A stretch of 32,237 bases of DNA from RGIG3077 sp964490175 (GTDB lineage: Bacteria > Bacillota > Clostridia > Oscillospirales > Ruminococcaceae): contig CAZBAI010000018.1 of assembly GCA_964490175.1 (NCBI GenBank), forward strand, positions 1-32,237, given 5' to 3'. Within the stretch, counting starts at the first letter, position 1, and every line of letters begins with the position of its first letter. A program made the translations under genes and the position numbers. The notes beneath the pieces were generated by a model. It saw only the letters and a program-made list of their open reading frames with translations. It was not told the DNA's origin and searched no databases. Positions 1-8,222 of the stretch are shown piece by piece.

Positions 1-1983
1 CATATTAAGGGACCGGATTTTCCCACAGGCGGAATTATTATGGGCAGAGCCGGTATTAGGGCAGGATATTCTACCGGAAGAAGCAAAATTATTTTGCGTG
101 CAAGAACAAGTTTTGAAGAAATTCACGGAAGAAATGCTATTATAGTAAGCGAAATCCCGTATATGGTAAACAAATCAAAGCTTGTTGAATCTATCGGAAA
201 TTTGCATAAGGATAAGCGTGTTGAAGGCATTCATGCCTTGCGTGATGAATCCGATAAACAGGGTATGCGTATTGTTATTGAGCTGAAAAAAGACGCAAAT
301 CCGCAGATTGTTTTGAACAAATTGTTTGCTTACAGCCAATTGCAGGAAACCGTAAGCCTTAATATGCTTTGCCTTGTAAACGGTGAACCGAAAACGCTTA
401 CGTTAAAGCAAATTCTTGAAGAATATTTAAAATTCCAATTCGAGGTTATTACAAGAAGAACCCGATTTGACCTTAACAAAACAAAAGAACGTGCCCACAT
501 TTTGCAGGGCTTTATGCTTGCGCTTGATAATATTGATGAAGTAATTTCAATATTGCGTTCGAGTAAAAATGTTTCAGAGGGAAAACAGCGCTTGATGGAG
601 CGCTTCAGTGCAGGCGACCTTGCAAGAATGAATGCTTATGAAATTACAGGTGACGCATCAAGTGGACTTACCGAAGAACAGGCTGACGCTATCGTTCAAA
701 TGAGATTAGGTCAGTTGACAGGTCTTGAACGTGATAAAATTAAAAAAGAGTTGGAAGATCTTATTGCCAAAATTAAAGAATTTGTTGATATTTTGAGCGA
801 TGATGCCAAGGTTTATGAAATTATCAGAACAGATTTAAACGAGATAAAAAGGAAGTTTAATGACGAAAGAAGAACCGATATCGAAGCTATCAGCGGCGAG
901 GTGGATATTGAAGACCTTATTCCCGTTGAGGATTTTGTTATAACTCACACGAATATCGGCTATCTTAAACGTATGCCTGTTGACTCTTACCGCACGCAAA
1001 AACGAGGCGGCAGGGGAGTAACGGGAATGAAACAGCGTGAGGAAGATTTTGTTGATGAAATGCTTATAGCAAGTAGCCACGACAACATACTGTTTATTAC
1101 CAATAAGGGTATTGCATATAAGCTGAAATGCTATGAAATTCCCGAAGGTTCTAAAGGTTCGAGGGGTACAAATCTCATAAATCTGCTTCCCTTTGGCGAG
1201 GGTGAAACTCTTGCCGCAATTTTGCCGATAAAAGATTTTGACGAAGAAAAATATATCTGCATGGTCACAAAACAAGGCAAAATTAAGAGAACCGAGCTTT
1301 CGGCATACAGAAATGTCCGCAAAAACGGTCTTATTGCAATCGGACTTGACGAAAACGATGAAATTGCCGGCGTAAAGCTCACAAACGGTGATGAACAGCT
1401 TATGGCGGCAACCAAAAACGGAATGGCTATTCGTGTGGAGGAAAACACAATCCGTTCGCTGTCACGTTCGGCACATGGTGTTAAAATTATGAAACTGCGT
1501 GGCGATGACTGTATTGTATCGCTTGCCAGAGTGCGTGAAGAAGCAAATTATCTTCTCACAATTACCGATAAGGGCTTTGGAAGAAAGAGCAATATTGCCG
1601 ATTATAAAATTCAGCGCAGAGGCGGTTTGGGACTTAAAAACTACAAGGTAAATGATGATAACGGTCATATTTGCGGCATAAAAATCGTTGATGAAAATGA
1701 CGATATCATTATAGCTTCAAGCAATGGAATTATAATCCGCATTAGGTGCAGTGATGTTCGCCCGATGAGCAGATACGCAAAGGGTGTTAAGGTAATGCGA
1801 CTTACCTCCGAGGAGGAAAGAGTTGTTGCCTTTACAAGAACCGAACATGATGATGAAGCCGATATCAGCGAGGTTGAGCAACTTTCAGATGAGGAAATTG
1901 CAAAGCAAAACAGTGAAGCGGCTCTTGAAGCAAGCAAAGAGATAATTGAGCAAGCCGAAGAAGAGCTTGACGACGAAGAATAA
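1..1983 (+). CDS. gyrA: DNA gyrase subunit A, 3' part (5' end outside window)
   Basis: This is the ATP-dependent type II topoisomerase subunit that breaks and rejoins DNA and wraps it to introduce negative supercoils; it works as GyrA2GyrB2. The frame is open from base 1 and begins with the conserved IKGPDFPTGG segment, so roughly 200 N-terminal residues, including the catalytic tyrosine, lie outside the window. About 660 residues are present: the rest of the breakage-reunion domain with its coiled-coil tower, then the beta-pinwheel C-terminal domain. The GyrA box reads QKRGGRG (bases 997-1017); together with the pinwheel this favours gyrase over topoisomerase IV ParC. A second similar motif, QRRGGLG, lies further on. 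The protein ends in an acidic tail rich in Asp/Glu, common in GyrA. A hairpin terminator follows directly. Confidence 0.96.
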   Translation, partial: HIKGPDFPTGGIIMGRAGIRAGYSTGRSKIILRARTSFEEIHGRNAIIVSEIPYMVNKSKLVESIGNLHKDKRVEGIHALRDESDKQGMRIVIELKKDANPQIVLNKLFAYSQLQETVSLNMLCLVNGEPKTLTLKQILEEYLKFQFEVITRRTRFDLNKTKERAHILQGFMLALDNIDEVISILRSSKNVSEGKQRLMERFSAGDLARMNAYEITGDASSGLTEEQADAIVQMRLGQLTGLERDKIKKELEDLIAKIKEFVDILSDDAKVYEIIRTDLNEIKRKFNDERRTDIEAISGEVDIEDLIPVEDFVITHTNIGYLKRMPVDSYRTQKRGGRGVTGMKQREEDFVDEMLIASSHDNILFITNKGIAYKLKCYEIPEGSKGSRGTNLINLLPFGEGETLAAILPIKDFDEEKYICMVTKQGKIKRTELSAYRNVRKNGLIAIGLDENDEIAGVKLTNGDEQLMAATKNGMAIRVEENTIRSLSRSAHGVKIMKLRGDDCIVSLARVREEANYLLTITDKGFGRKSNIADYKIQRRGGLGLKNYKVNDDNGHICGIKIVDENDDIIIASSNGIIIRIRCSDVRPMSRYAKGVKVMRLTSEEERVVAFTRTEHDDEADISEVEQLSDEEIAKQNSEAALEASKEIIEQAEEELDDEE

Positions 1984-1990
1984 ATAAAAA

Positions 1991-2033
1991 AGCGGAGTCA
2001 GCCGTATGAATAAATGCGGCTTTCTCCGTTTTT
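1991..2033 (+). terminator. Rho-independent terminator after gyrA
   Basis: Arms CGGAG/CTCCG and AGCCG/CGGCT form an imperfect stem around a loop of about 12 nt, followed by a run of five T. It sits 7 bases after the gyrA stop and should separate gyrA from the zinc-ribbon/hemW pair. Confidence 0.75.
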
Positions 2034-2051
2034 GCAAAAGGGGATAATTTT

Positions 2052-2384
2052 ATGAAATTTGAATGTGCGCATTGCGGTGAAAAGGTTTTCAATCCAATAG
2101 ATAAGCTGCTTGCCGGAACAATAAAATCAAAGGGCAAAGTGTGCAAAAAATGCGGCGGATATAACGTAAACGGACTTTATTGCTCGGTTGTAACCACAAT
2201 TTTGCAAGGTTTAGCGCTTATCTATATCGTGATTTTGTATTTTAATCATGAAAAATGGGGTATTGACCCTATGAATATGTGGATATCCGATATAATTGCA
2301 TTTGTCGGCGCTTTTTTGCTCAGCAGAATCAATATGATGTTTTTCGGTAAATTGATTAAATCAATGCGGAATGATTTGAAATAA
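2052..2384 (+). CDS. Small zinc-ribbon membrane protein, function unknown
   Basis: A 110-residue protein that I cannot assign to a named family. Two CxxC pairs, CAHC at residues 5-8 and CKKC near residue 36, form a zinc-ribbon-like N-terminus. Two hydrophobic segments follow (about residues 48-65 and 80-95) and the C-terminus is basic. It is therefore probably an inner-membrane protein with a cytosolic zinc finger. The ATG follows AAAAGGGG at suitable spacing. The stop codon shares one base with the hemW start (TAATG), so the two genes are translationally coupled. A role in haem or Fe-S metabolism is only a guess from this neighbour. Confidence 0.8.
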   Translation: MKFECAHCGEKVFNPIDKLLAGTIKSKGKVCKKCGGYNVNGLYCSVVTTILQGLALIYIVILYFNHEKWGIDPMNMWISDIIAFVGAFLLSRINMMFFGKLIKSMRNDLK

Positions 2385-3466
2385 TGCTCGGAATTTATAT
2401 TCATATACCGTTTTGTATCAGAAAATGCCCATATTGTGATTTTTATTCATGCCAATATACGGAAGATTTGTGCGATGAATATGTAAATGCACTTTGCAAT
2501 GCCATAAAAAGTTGTAAAAAAGAAAAATGCGATACTGTATATTTTGGCGGAGGAACGCCGAATTTACTTAATATAAAGCATTTTGATAAAATTTTGAATG
2601 AGATTTTTAACACTTTTGAGGTTGAAAGCAATGCCGAAATATCACTTGAATCAAATCCGAAATTGTGCAGTGTAGAAAAATTAAAAGCTATAAGAAAATT
2701 GGGTTTTAACCGCATTTCAATCGGCGTGCAGAGCTTTTGTGATGATGAATTGAAGTTGCTTGGCAGGCTGCATGATGCAAAAGGGGCAGAAAAGGCAATT
2801 TTTGATGCGGCATTGGCGGGCTTTGAAAATATTTCAACTGATTTTATGATTTGCCTGCCTAATCAATCAAGCCGAAAATTATTTAAAACACTTGAAAAAA
2901 TTCAAAATTTACCGATAACGCATATTTCGGCATATATGCTTAAAATTGAGGAAAATACACCTTTTTCACAGCAAAATTTTATACTTCCCGATGAAGATTT
3001 GAGTGCAAGACTTTATCTTGAATCGGCGGAGTTTTTTGAAAAAAACAATTTTTTGCAATATGAAATATCAAATTTCGCAAAAAAAGGATTTGAATGTCGC
3101 CACAATCTGAAATATTGGAAAAGGGAAGAATATATAGGATTAGGACCTGCGGCACACTCTTTTCTTCACAACAGGCGATTTGCTCAAAAGCGTGATTTGA
3201 AAGAGTTTTTGTTAAATCCCACGCATTTTTTTGTTACCGATGAATGCTGCGATGAATTTGAAGAAACATTGATGTTGAATTTGCGCCTTTCAACCGGTTT
3301 TGATACAAATAAATTTTGTGATAAAAAAATCGGCGATGTTTTAAAAAAGGCTGAAAATTTGGAAAAATACGGTTTGATTTGCGTTAAAAACGGCGTAATA
3401 ACGCTTACAAAACAGGGATTTTTAGTTTCTAACAGTATAATTTGTGATTTGTTATACAATCAGTAA
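2384..3466 (+). CDS. hemW: Radical SAM haem chaperone HemW (HemN-like)
   Basis: This is a 360-residue radical SAM protein of the HemW/HemN group. HemW-type members bind haem and deliver it to target proteins and are not coproporphyrinogen oxidases; they are often misannotated as HemN. The cluster motif CIRKCPYC (CxxxCxxC) lies at about residues 11-18, followed by the SAM-binding glycine motif GGGTPN near residue 55. Other family signatures are ISIGVQSF, the HNLKYW...YIGLGPAAHSF block and a C-terminal winged-helix-like segment beginning ETLMLNLRL. The length fits HemW, which is shorter than true HemN (about 450 residues). The gene starts on the last base of the preceding stop codon, so expression probably depends on that gene. 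A hairpin terminator follows. Confidence 0.93.
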   Translation: MLGIYIHIPFCIRKCPYCDFYSCQYTEDLCDEYVNALCNAIKSCKKEKCDTVYFGGGTPNLLNIKHFDKILNEIFNTFEVESNAEISLESNPKLCSVEKLKAIRKLGFNRISIGVQSFCDDELKLLGRLHDAKGAEKAIFDAALAGFENISTDFMICLPNQSSRKLFKTLEKIQNLPITHISAYMLKIEENTPFSQQNFILPDEDLSARLYLESAEFFEKNNFLQYEISNFAKKGFECRHNLKYWKREEYIGLGPAAHSFLHNRRFAQKRDLKEFLLNPTHFFVTDECCDEFEETLMLNLRLSTGFDTNKFCDKKIGDVLKKAENLEKYGLICVKNGVITLTKQGFLVSNSIICDLLYNQ

Positions 3467-3484
3467 AATATTAAAACAAAAATA

Positions 3485-3520
3485 ATCGGACTTTACCTTT
3501 AGAGTAAAGCCCGATTTTTT
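3485..3520. terminator. Terminator between convergent hemW and DivIVA-like gene
   Basis: Twelve-base arms ATCGGaCTTTAC/GTAAAGcCCGAT with one mismatch enclose a 7-nt loop and are followed by six T on the plus strand. It lies between two converging genes. It clearly serves hemW and may also act weakly on the minus strand. Confidence 0.8.
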
Positions 3521-3535
3521 GAAATTACGAAAGAA

Positions 3536-5077
3536 TCAATCTTCATCAGCCCAAGAAGAATTTTCTTCCGACTCAACCTCACTTGCAAGTGAGGCAAATT
3601 CTTCCATATTAAATCCGAAGTTTGCAAATTTTGCGGGAGCGGCGTTTTTAGATGATGCCTTATCGTTCTTTTCATCGGGAACGGTGATTGTGGGCATTCT
3701 AAATTCGTTCTTATTTGCGCCCATATCAAAATCATCCATATTGTTGCGCTTTCTCGGAACGGGGGTTGCAGCCTTTTTGCCGTCGGCTTCGGCGTCTTTA
3801 TTATTTGCCTTAGATTCCTTATTATTGGATTTTAAATCTTTATTATTTGATTTGGATTCTTCCTTAGCTTCGTTTTTGGAATTGTTTTTAAGCTCGGTGA
3901 GCTTAAAGGGAGAGCCGACAAAATCGGCAAGTTCAACCTCGGCAGGTTCAAAATCCATATCAAAAGTGCTCTTATCGGAAACACGACCTTCGGTTTCATC
4001 AAGGGCAGCACGTGTAAGCTCGATATTTACCTTTGCATCGTTGGAGAATTTTTCAACAGCGCCGGAAACCGTATTAAGGCTTGCGGCAATTCCCTCAAGC
4101 TCGGTTTGCAATTTATCACGAATTGAGAATATGTATTCCTGAATTTCTTCAGCCTTGATATTTGCGTTTTTAATGGTATATTTTGCTTTTCTGTTTGCAT
4201 CGACAATGGTCTTTTCGGCACGCTCATTTGCAAGGTCAACAGTTTCTTTAGCCTGCTTGTTTGCATCATTGATTGTGGCATTTGCCATTTCCTTGGCGTC
4301 ATTGACGGTAAACAAAGCTTCTTCGTTAGCTTCACTGATGGTCTTTTCAGCCTTTTCGTTAGCTTCACTGATGGTTTTTTCAGCCTTTTCGTTAGCTTCG
4401 GAAGTGGTCTTTTCGGCGTGAGCTTTTGCATCCTTAACGATTTTATCGGCAGTCTTTTTAGCTTCAATGAATACCGAACCCAAATCAAGTGCGTCGGAAT
4501 CTTCATTTTTAGCTTCGTCAAGTTCTTTTTCAAGTTTTGTGATGTTTTCTTTAAGGGCCTTTATTTCGGCGTCTTTCGATTTTATCTGGAGTGAAAGAGC
4601 GTTTACGCTGCCCGAAAGTTCTTCAACCTTAGCGCCGGCAGCCTCGGCACTTGCCGTTGCCTTAGCATTTGCGGCGTTGCCGTTTTTGAGTGAAACGATT
4701 TCATTTTCAAGTTTCGATTTTTCCGCAACAAGCGCTTTTTTATCAGAGAGAAGCTGATCACGCTCAGCTGCAAGCTTTGCTTTTTCGGCACTGATTTGCT
4801 CAACATTCTTTTTCAGCTTGGCGTTTTCATCAGTCAAAGCTTTAGAGTCAGCCGCATTTTTCGCCTTTGCGTTTTCAAGCTCTTTCTTGAGATTATTGAT
4901 AGTACCTTCATCGGGTTTTGCGGATTTTTTCTTTGCATCTTCAAGTTCTACCTTGGTTTGTGCAAGTTCATCCTCAAGAGAATTGATTATCTTATTGAGT
5001 CTGTCGAGTTCGGCAAAAACGTCATCTTTATTGAAGCCGCCGACTTTTACCGGTCTTAAAATTACATTCTGATCCAT
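3536..5077 (-). CDS. DivIVA-like coiled-coil protein with hendecad repeats
   Basis: A 513-residue, highly charged protein. The N-terminus contains KVGGFNKDDVFAELDRLN (about residues 11-28), which resembles the membrane-binding start of DivIVA/GpsB proteins (G-F/Y...DDV..FLD.L). Canonical left-handed coiled coil follows to about residue 190. Residues 211-309 are nine consecutive 11-residue repeats of the type EKTISEANEKA. The C-terminal third is disordered and rich in Asn/Lys/Ser (SNNKDLKSNNKESK). There is no signal peptide or membrane segment. By analogy with DivIVA it may be a polar, septal or division-associated scaffold; this is inference. GGAGGC precedes the ATG, and a strong promoter lies upstream. 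It appears monocistronic. Confidence 0.8.
   Translation of the reverse strand: MDQNVILRPVKVGGFNKDDVFAELDRLNKIINSLEDELAQTKVELEDAKKKSAKPDEGTINNLKKELENAKAKNAADSKALTDENAKLKKNVEQISAEKAKLAAERDQLLSDKKALVAEKSKLENEIVSLKNGNAANAKATASAEAAGAKVEELSGSVNALSLQIKSKDAEIKALKENITKLEKELDEAKNEDSDALDLGSVFIEAKKTADKIVKDAKAHAEKTTSEANEKAEKTISEANEKAEKTISEANEEALFTVNDAKEMANATINDANKQAKETVDLANERAEKTIVDANRKAKYTIKNANIKAEEIQEYIFSIRDKLQTELEGIAASLNTVSGAVEKFSNDAKVNIELTRAALDETEGRVSDKSTFDMDFEPAEVELADFVGSPFKLTELKNNSKNEAKEESKSNNKDLKSNNKESKANNKDAEADGKKAATPVPRKRNNMDDFDMGANKNEFRMPTITVPDEKNDKASSKNAAPAKFANFGFNMEEFASLASEVESEENSSWADED
4151..4447 (-). repeat. Nine tandem 33-bp (11-residue) coiled-coil repeats
   Basis: The segment encodes nine uninterrupted 11-residue units with consensus like EKTISEANEKA (protein residues 211-309). 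The two units at 4325-4357 and 4358-4390 differ by one base, which suggests recent duplication; the other units are diverged. Eleven-residue periodicity is typical of hendecad, nearly straight or right-handed coiled coils. Confidence 0.9.
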
Positions 5078-5151
5078 TAAAGTAGCCTCCGATTATAAAT
5101 TCGCACAGATTAAAAATCTTGTGGATATTATCAGACATAATAATATGATAT

Positions 5152-5181
5152 ATTATATCACATTTGCAGATTGTATTACAA
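5152..5181 (-). promoter_or_regulatory. Sigma-A promoter of the DivIVA-like gene
   Basis: Read on the minus strand: -35 TTGTAA, an 18-nt spacer, and a perfect -10 TATAAT preceded by TGA (extended -10). It lies about 75 bases upstream of the start codon. Confidence 0.7.
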
Positions 5182-5241
5182 GATGCATTTTTTACAAAAA
5201 TTTATACGATTTTTGTTCATTATATAAAAAATTCAGGTGAT

Positions 5242-6174
5242 TTATTCCTTTCGGTAGAGTAAAAATGCCGTAAACGCCGTTGCCGCAACGGAAATAATTA
5301 AAGGCACGGGAACAATGCTTGTATCGAAAGGAAGATATGAAACATTCATTCCGTAATAGCTGAAAACAATTGTCGGAATCGCCATAAGAATTGTAATTAT
5401 AGTCAGGCGTTTCATAACGTTGTTAAGGTTGTTATTGATTATTGAAGAAAAAGCATCTCTTGTTCCGGACAAAATTCTTGAATAAATGTTTGCCATTTCA
5501 ATAGCCTGCTTAACCTCAATAAGCACATCTTCAAGAAGGTCTTTATCCTCCTCATACATTTTGAGAACTCTGCCTCTGAGAATTTTTTCAAGCGTTACTT
5601 CATTTGATTTAAGCGAAGTCGAAAAATAAACCAATGATTTTTCGAGATTATGCAACTGCAAAAGCTCTTTATTTTTCATTAAAGTGCTCAAGCGTTTTTC
5701 GGTAACGGAAAAAATCTTGTCGATTTGCTTTAAGTGGTGCAAAAATTTAATTGCGATTCTAAGCTGTATTTGAAGAAGAAAACGTGTTTTTTGGTTTGTT
5801 TGAATATTGCGTATCATCCCGTCGGAAAGCTCTGAAATAATATTGTTTTCACGTGAGCATATGGTGATGATATTGTCGGCGGTGACGATTATTCCAAGCG
5901 GAAGAGTATAATAATTCACGGTTTTTTCCGGTTCCGATATGGTTTCGGCAACCGGGTAGTCAACAATTACAAGCGTTTGGTCGTCTTCATTTTCAATACG
6001 TGAGCTTTCTTCTTCGTCAAGAGAAGAGCGTACAAAGCCGGCGTCAAGCCCGAATTGTTCAACGGCAATGCGTGTTTCTTCTTCATCAGGGGCGATAATC
6101 GAAATCCAACACCCGCTTTCTGCGCTCTCTATTTCTTGAAAAACGTTGTCAATTGTTTTGTAGTATTTTATCAC
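5242..6174 (-). CDS. corA: CorA-family magnesium/divalent cation channel
   Basis: A homolog of the pentameric CorA Mg2+ channel. A long cytosolic N-terminal domain with an alpha-helical stalk precedes two C-terminal transmembrane segments. The diagnostic pore motif YGMN is at residues 274-277 of the 310-residue product, at the end of the first membrane helix (about 255-275). The basic tail YRKE follows the second. I chose the GTG at 6174 because AAGGAG lies 8 nt upstream; an in-frame ATG at 6219 would add 15 residues but lacks a good site. CorA-type proteins can also carry Co2+ or Ni2+ or, in the ZntB branch, Zn2+, so Mg2+ is the default rather than a proven substrate. The gene is monocistronic and divergent from thiT. 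Confidence 0.92.
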   Translation of the reverse strand: MIKYYKTIDNVFQEIESAESGCWISIIAPDEEETRIAVEQFGLDAGFVRSSLDEEESSRIENEDDQTLVIVDYPVAETISEPEKTVNYYTLPLGIIVTADNIITICSRENNIISELSDGMIRNIQTNQKTRFLLQIQLRIAIKFLHHLKQIDKIFSVTEKRLSTLMKNKELLQLHNLEKSLVYFSTSLKSNEVTLEKILRGRVLKMYEEDKDLLEDVLIEVKQAIEMANIYSRILSGTRDAFSSIINNNLNNVMKRLTIITILMAIPTIVFSYYGMNVSYLPFDTSIVPVPLIISVAATAFTAFLLYRKE

Positions 6175-6225
6175 TTTCAGCACTCCTTGCTTTGCAAATT
6201 GAGCAAAAAGCCCGTGCACACTTTT

Positions 6226-6254
6226 ATTATATCAGATAAATTCATTCAAATCAA
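6226..6254 (-). promoter_or_regulatory. Sigma-A promoter of corA
   Basis: Minus-strand -35 TTGATT, 17-nt spacer, -10 TATAAT, ending about 50 bases before the GTG start. It is divergent from the thiT promoter. Confidence 0.75.
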
Positions 6255-6291
6255 CGCTTTTTTTTTAATATTCAAATTTTATTGTTTTTGC

Positions 6292-6320
6292 TTGACAAAG
6301 GGCGATTTGTGTGATATAAT
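6292..6320 (+). promoter_or_regulatory. Consensus sigma-A promoter of the thiT riboswitch transcript
   Basis: Perfect -35 TTGACA and perfect -10 TATAAT with a 17-nt spacer, plus an upstream TG (extended -10). It lies immediately before the TPP aptamer, so control is expected to be almost wholly through the RNA. Confidence 0.9.
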
Positions 6321-6332
6321 AATATCATCACA

Positions 6333-6418
6333 AAAGGGAGCTGGATGTTTTTCGGCTGAGAGGGAGCAAATTGATGCTTCGACCTGACCTGATTCGGATA
6401 ATGCCGACGTAGGGAAAG
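6333..6418 (+). promoter_or_regulatory. TPP (THI-box) riboswitch
   Basis: The segment matches the conserved thiamine pyrophosphate aptamer: GGGAGC at the 5' side, the CTGAGAGG pyrimidine-sensor helix, then GACCTGACCTGATTCGGATA, ATGCC and CGTAGGGAAAG on the 3' side. The position, 130 bases before a thiamine transporter gene, fits. TPP binding normally shuts off expression of the downstream gene. Confidence 0.95.
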
Positions 6419-6432
6419 AGCTTTGCTTTGTT

Positions 6433-6462
6433 GCGTTCGGTGTTTGCCGCAGCGCTTTTTTT
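6433..6462 (+). terminator. Candidate expression-platform terminator of the TPP riboswitch
   Basis: Short arms GCG/CGC and CGG/CCG with an internal loop are followed by seven T. It sits between the aptamer and the thiT start, where a ligand-induced terminator is expected. The stem is weak and the antiterminator pairing was not resolved. Confidence 0.5.
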
Positions 6463-6550
6463 ATGCGCAAAAATGGCAAATACACCAAAAAATCGTCCGG
6501 AAGGTTTTTTAGCTGTATTTAGCACAAAAACAAGAAGGAGTTTTGTTTTT

Positions 6551-7195
6551 ATGAATAAGACAAAAAGAATGACCGAAACTGCCGTTTGCCTTGCAATCGG
6601 AGTTGTTCTTGACATGGTTTCAAAATTTATACCGTTTTTGTCCCTGCCCTTTGGGGGAAGCTTTACATTCGGAAGCATGGTGCCGCTGATTGTAATAGCA
6701 TACCGTTACGGCACAAAATGGGGACTTTTTTCGGGATTTATATTTTCCGTTTTGCAAATGCTGACGGGAATGAAAACCGTAACCGCATTTTTTATGCCCT
6801 CGTCGGACAGCTATGAGGGCGCTGTGAGAGCAATTTTTATCTGCCTTATAGATTATGTAATTGCTTTTACGGTTTTGGGGCTTGCCGGACTTGCGAGAAA
6901 CGCAAAAACTCCGTCAAGGGCAATGTGCATAGGCTCTGTTATAGGGCTTGGCGCAAGGTATTTGGCTCACATTATTTCCGGCTCGATATTCTTCGGCACT
7001 TGGGCTGAGTGGTTTTTTACTCAAGATGGGTTCTACGCTTTCGGCTCAAAAATTGTTGAAAAATTTTCGGGAGCTTCGCTTTCAATCATATATGCCGTAT
7101 TTTATAACGGATTATTTATGATTCCCGAAATTATAATTACGGCGATTGTCGTTTCGGCATTGGGAAAAATCAAATTATTCGCCCAAAAATATTAA
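6551..7195 (+). CDS. thiT: Thiamine transporter ThiT (ECF S component)
   Basis: ThiT is the membrane S component that captures thiamine outside the cell and works with the shared energy-coupling module (EcfA, EcfA', EcfT), which is not in this window. The 214-residue product has about six transmembrane segments and the family block FIPFLSLPFGGSFTFGSMVP, followed by YRYGTKWGLFSGF; the later region GSIFFGTWAEWF carries aromatic residues of the type used to bind thiamine. The ATG at 6551 follows AGAAGGAG; an in-frame upstream ATG at 6428 lies within the leader and is rejected. The TPP riboswitch upstream directly supports the substrate. A strong terminator follows. Confidence 0.95.
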   Translation: MNKTKRMTETAVCLAIGVVLDMVSKFIPFLSLPFGGSFTFGSMVPLIVIAYRYGTKWGLFSGFIFSVLQMLTGMKTVTAFFMPSSDSYEGAVRAIFICLIDYVIAFTVLGLAGLARNAKTPSRAMCIGSVIGLGARYLAHIISGSIFFGTWAEWFFTQDGFYAFGSKIVEKFSGASLSIIYAVFYNGLFMIPEIIITAIVVSALGKIKLFAQKY

Positions 7196-7202
7196 GGCAT
7201 TG

Positions 7203-7238
7203 CAGCCCGCAGAAAAACTTTTTCTGTGGGCTGTTTTT
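7203..7238 (+). terminator. Terminator of thiT
   Basis: Arms CAGCCCGCAGAAAAA/TTTTTCTGTGGGCTG with one G-T pair are followed by five T. The hairpin begins 7 bases after the thiT stop. Confidence 0.9.
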
Positions 7239-7256
7239 GTGCATTTTTGACTGTAT

Positions 7257-8222
7257 TTATTTGCAAATGGGTTTAGCCCGCATCAGCAAAGCAATTGCTG
7301 CGGAGCCTATTGACGATGAAATGAGAATCGTTTCGGTATCGATTGAAAAATATGTCATAAAATATGCAAAAGCGAAAGTTAAAAACGCTGTAATTGTTGT
7401 TTTAAATTTTATTTTAGGAAAAATTTTTAAAAGGCAATCTGCGGCAAGGTTTACGATAACCGACAGGCACAGAATGCCAAGCATGGCGTAAATGATTATA
7501 TATATCCACTCACCGCTTTGCACAGAAAACGGCTGTGCGGATTTTGCAAGTTCAAAATATGTCAAAATGCCGTTCGAGCTTATAAAAATTGCAAGTATTG
7601 AAAGAATAACGCCGAGGAGCATTGAAAAAAACACACCCGAAGCGGCATATTTGCCGAGCTGTTTTTGTGAATGTGAAGTTTTAATCGCAAGCGCTGCGCC
7701 GACAGGTATGCCTGCCGAACAAAAAGAGCTTTTAAATCCCGATAATAAAGAATTTTTTATGTCGATATTTAAATCAATATTTGAAATATCGAATTTAGGT
7801 GCCGCACCCACAATCAGCAAAACTAAAGAAAACAGCGTTAATGCAAATATTATAATCGAGCTTCGCATTGCGGCGCATATGTGCAGACTTGCGCAGTAAA
7901 TTACCGCAAATCCGAGCAAAATTGCGCACAAAAGCTTGTGGTCGATTCCGAAATCGGCGTTTTCCTGTGCGTTGAAAAACGAAGCAATGCACCCTGCGCC
8001 GGCGCACAGCAACACGGCAAGCATTAAAGAATTTATAAAAATATCGGGATTTTTATTGTTTGTAAAACGAAAAATTATAAGAATTATCAAAAAACATACG
8101 ATTGCCGAAATTACATTGCCGATAAGCTCGGCGAGATTTTGCGCACATTGGTTTGAAAAAACAAAAAATGCGCCGACAGTGAAAATCAATGTGAAAAGCT
8201 GACCTTTTGAAAACTTATTCAT
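7257..8222 (-). CDS. GerAB-like spore germination permease subunit
   Basis: A very hydrophobic protein of about 321 residues with roughly ten predicted membrane segments, beginning KFSKGQLFTLIFTVGAFFVF. Its architecture and its place after a GerAA gene identify it as the B subunit of a GerA-type nutrient receptor. In the family this APC-like subunit binds the germinant in the inner spore membrane. Sequence similarity to classical GerAB looks modest and the protein is shorter than the usual 360 or so residues. I prefer the ATG at 8222 because GGAG lies 9 nt upstream; an ATG at 8231 has no usable spacing. It overlaps the gerAA end by 8 bases. No GerAC lipoprotein gene follows; thiT converges instead. 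Confidence 0.75.
   Translation of the reverse strand: MNKFSKGQLFTLIFTVGAFFVFSNQCAQNLAELIGNVISAIVCFLIILIIFRFTNNKNPDIFINSLMLAVLLCAGAGCIASFFNAQENADFGIDHKLLCAILLGFAVIYCASLHICAAMRSSIIIFALTLFSLVLLIVGAAPKFDISNIDLNIDIKNSLLSGFKSSFCSAGIPVGAALAIKTSHSQKQLGKYAASGVFFSMLLGVILSILAIFISSNGILTYFELAKSAQPFSVQSGEWIYIIIYAMLGILCLSVIVNLAADCLLKIFPKIKFKTTITAFLTFAFAYFMTYFSIDTETILISSSIGSAAIALLMRAKPICK

Noticed and set aside
3519..4142. 207-codon plus-strand Ser/Leu-rich open frame
   Set aside because: A mirror of the repetitive coiled-coil gene on the other strand; it starts inside the terminator of hemW.
4325..4390. CRISPR-like short tandem repeats
   Set aside because: The 33-bp units are directly adjacent without spacers and encode coiled-coil protein repeats.
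6428..6550. Upstream in-frame ATG extending ThiT by 41 residues
   Set aside because: It lies in the riboswitch leader and terminator, while the ATG at 6551 has a proper ribosome site and matches the family start.
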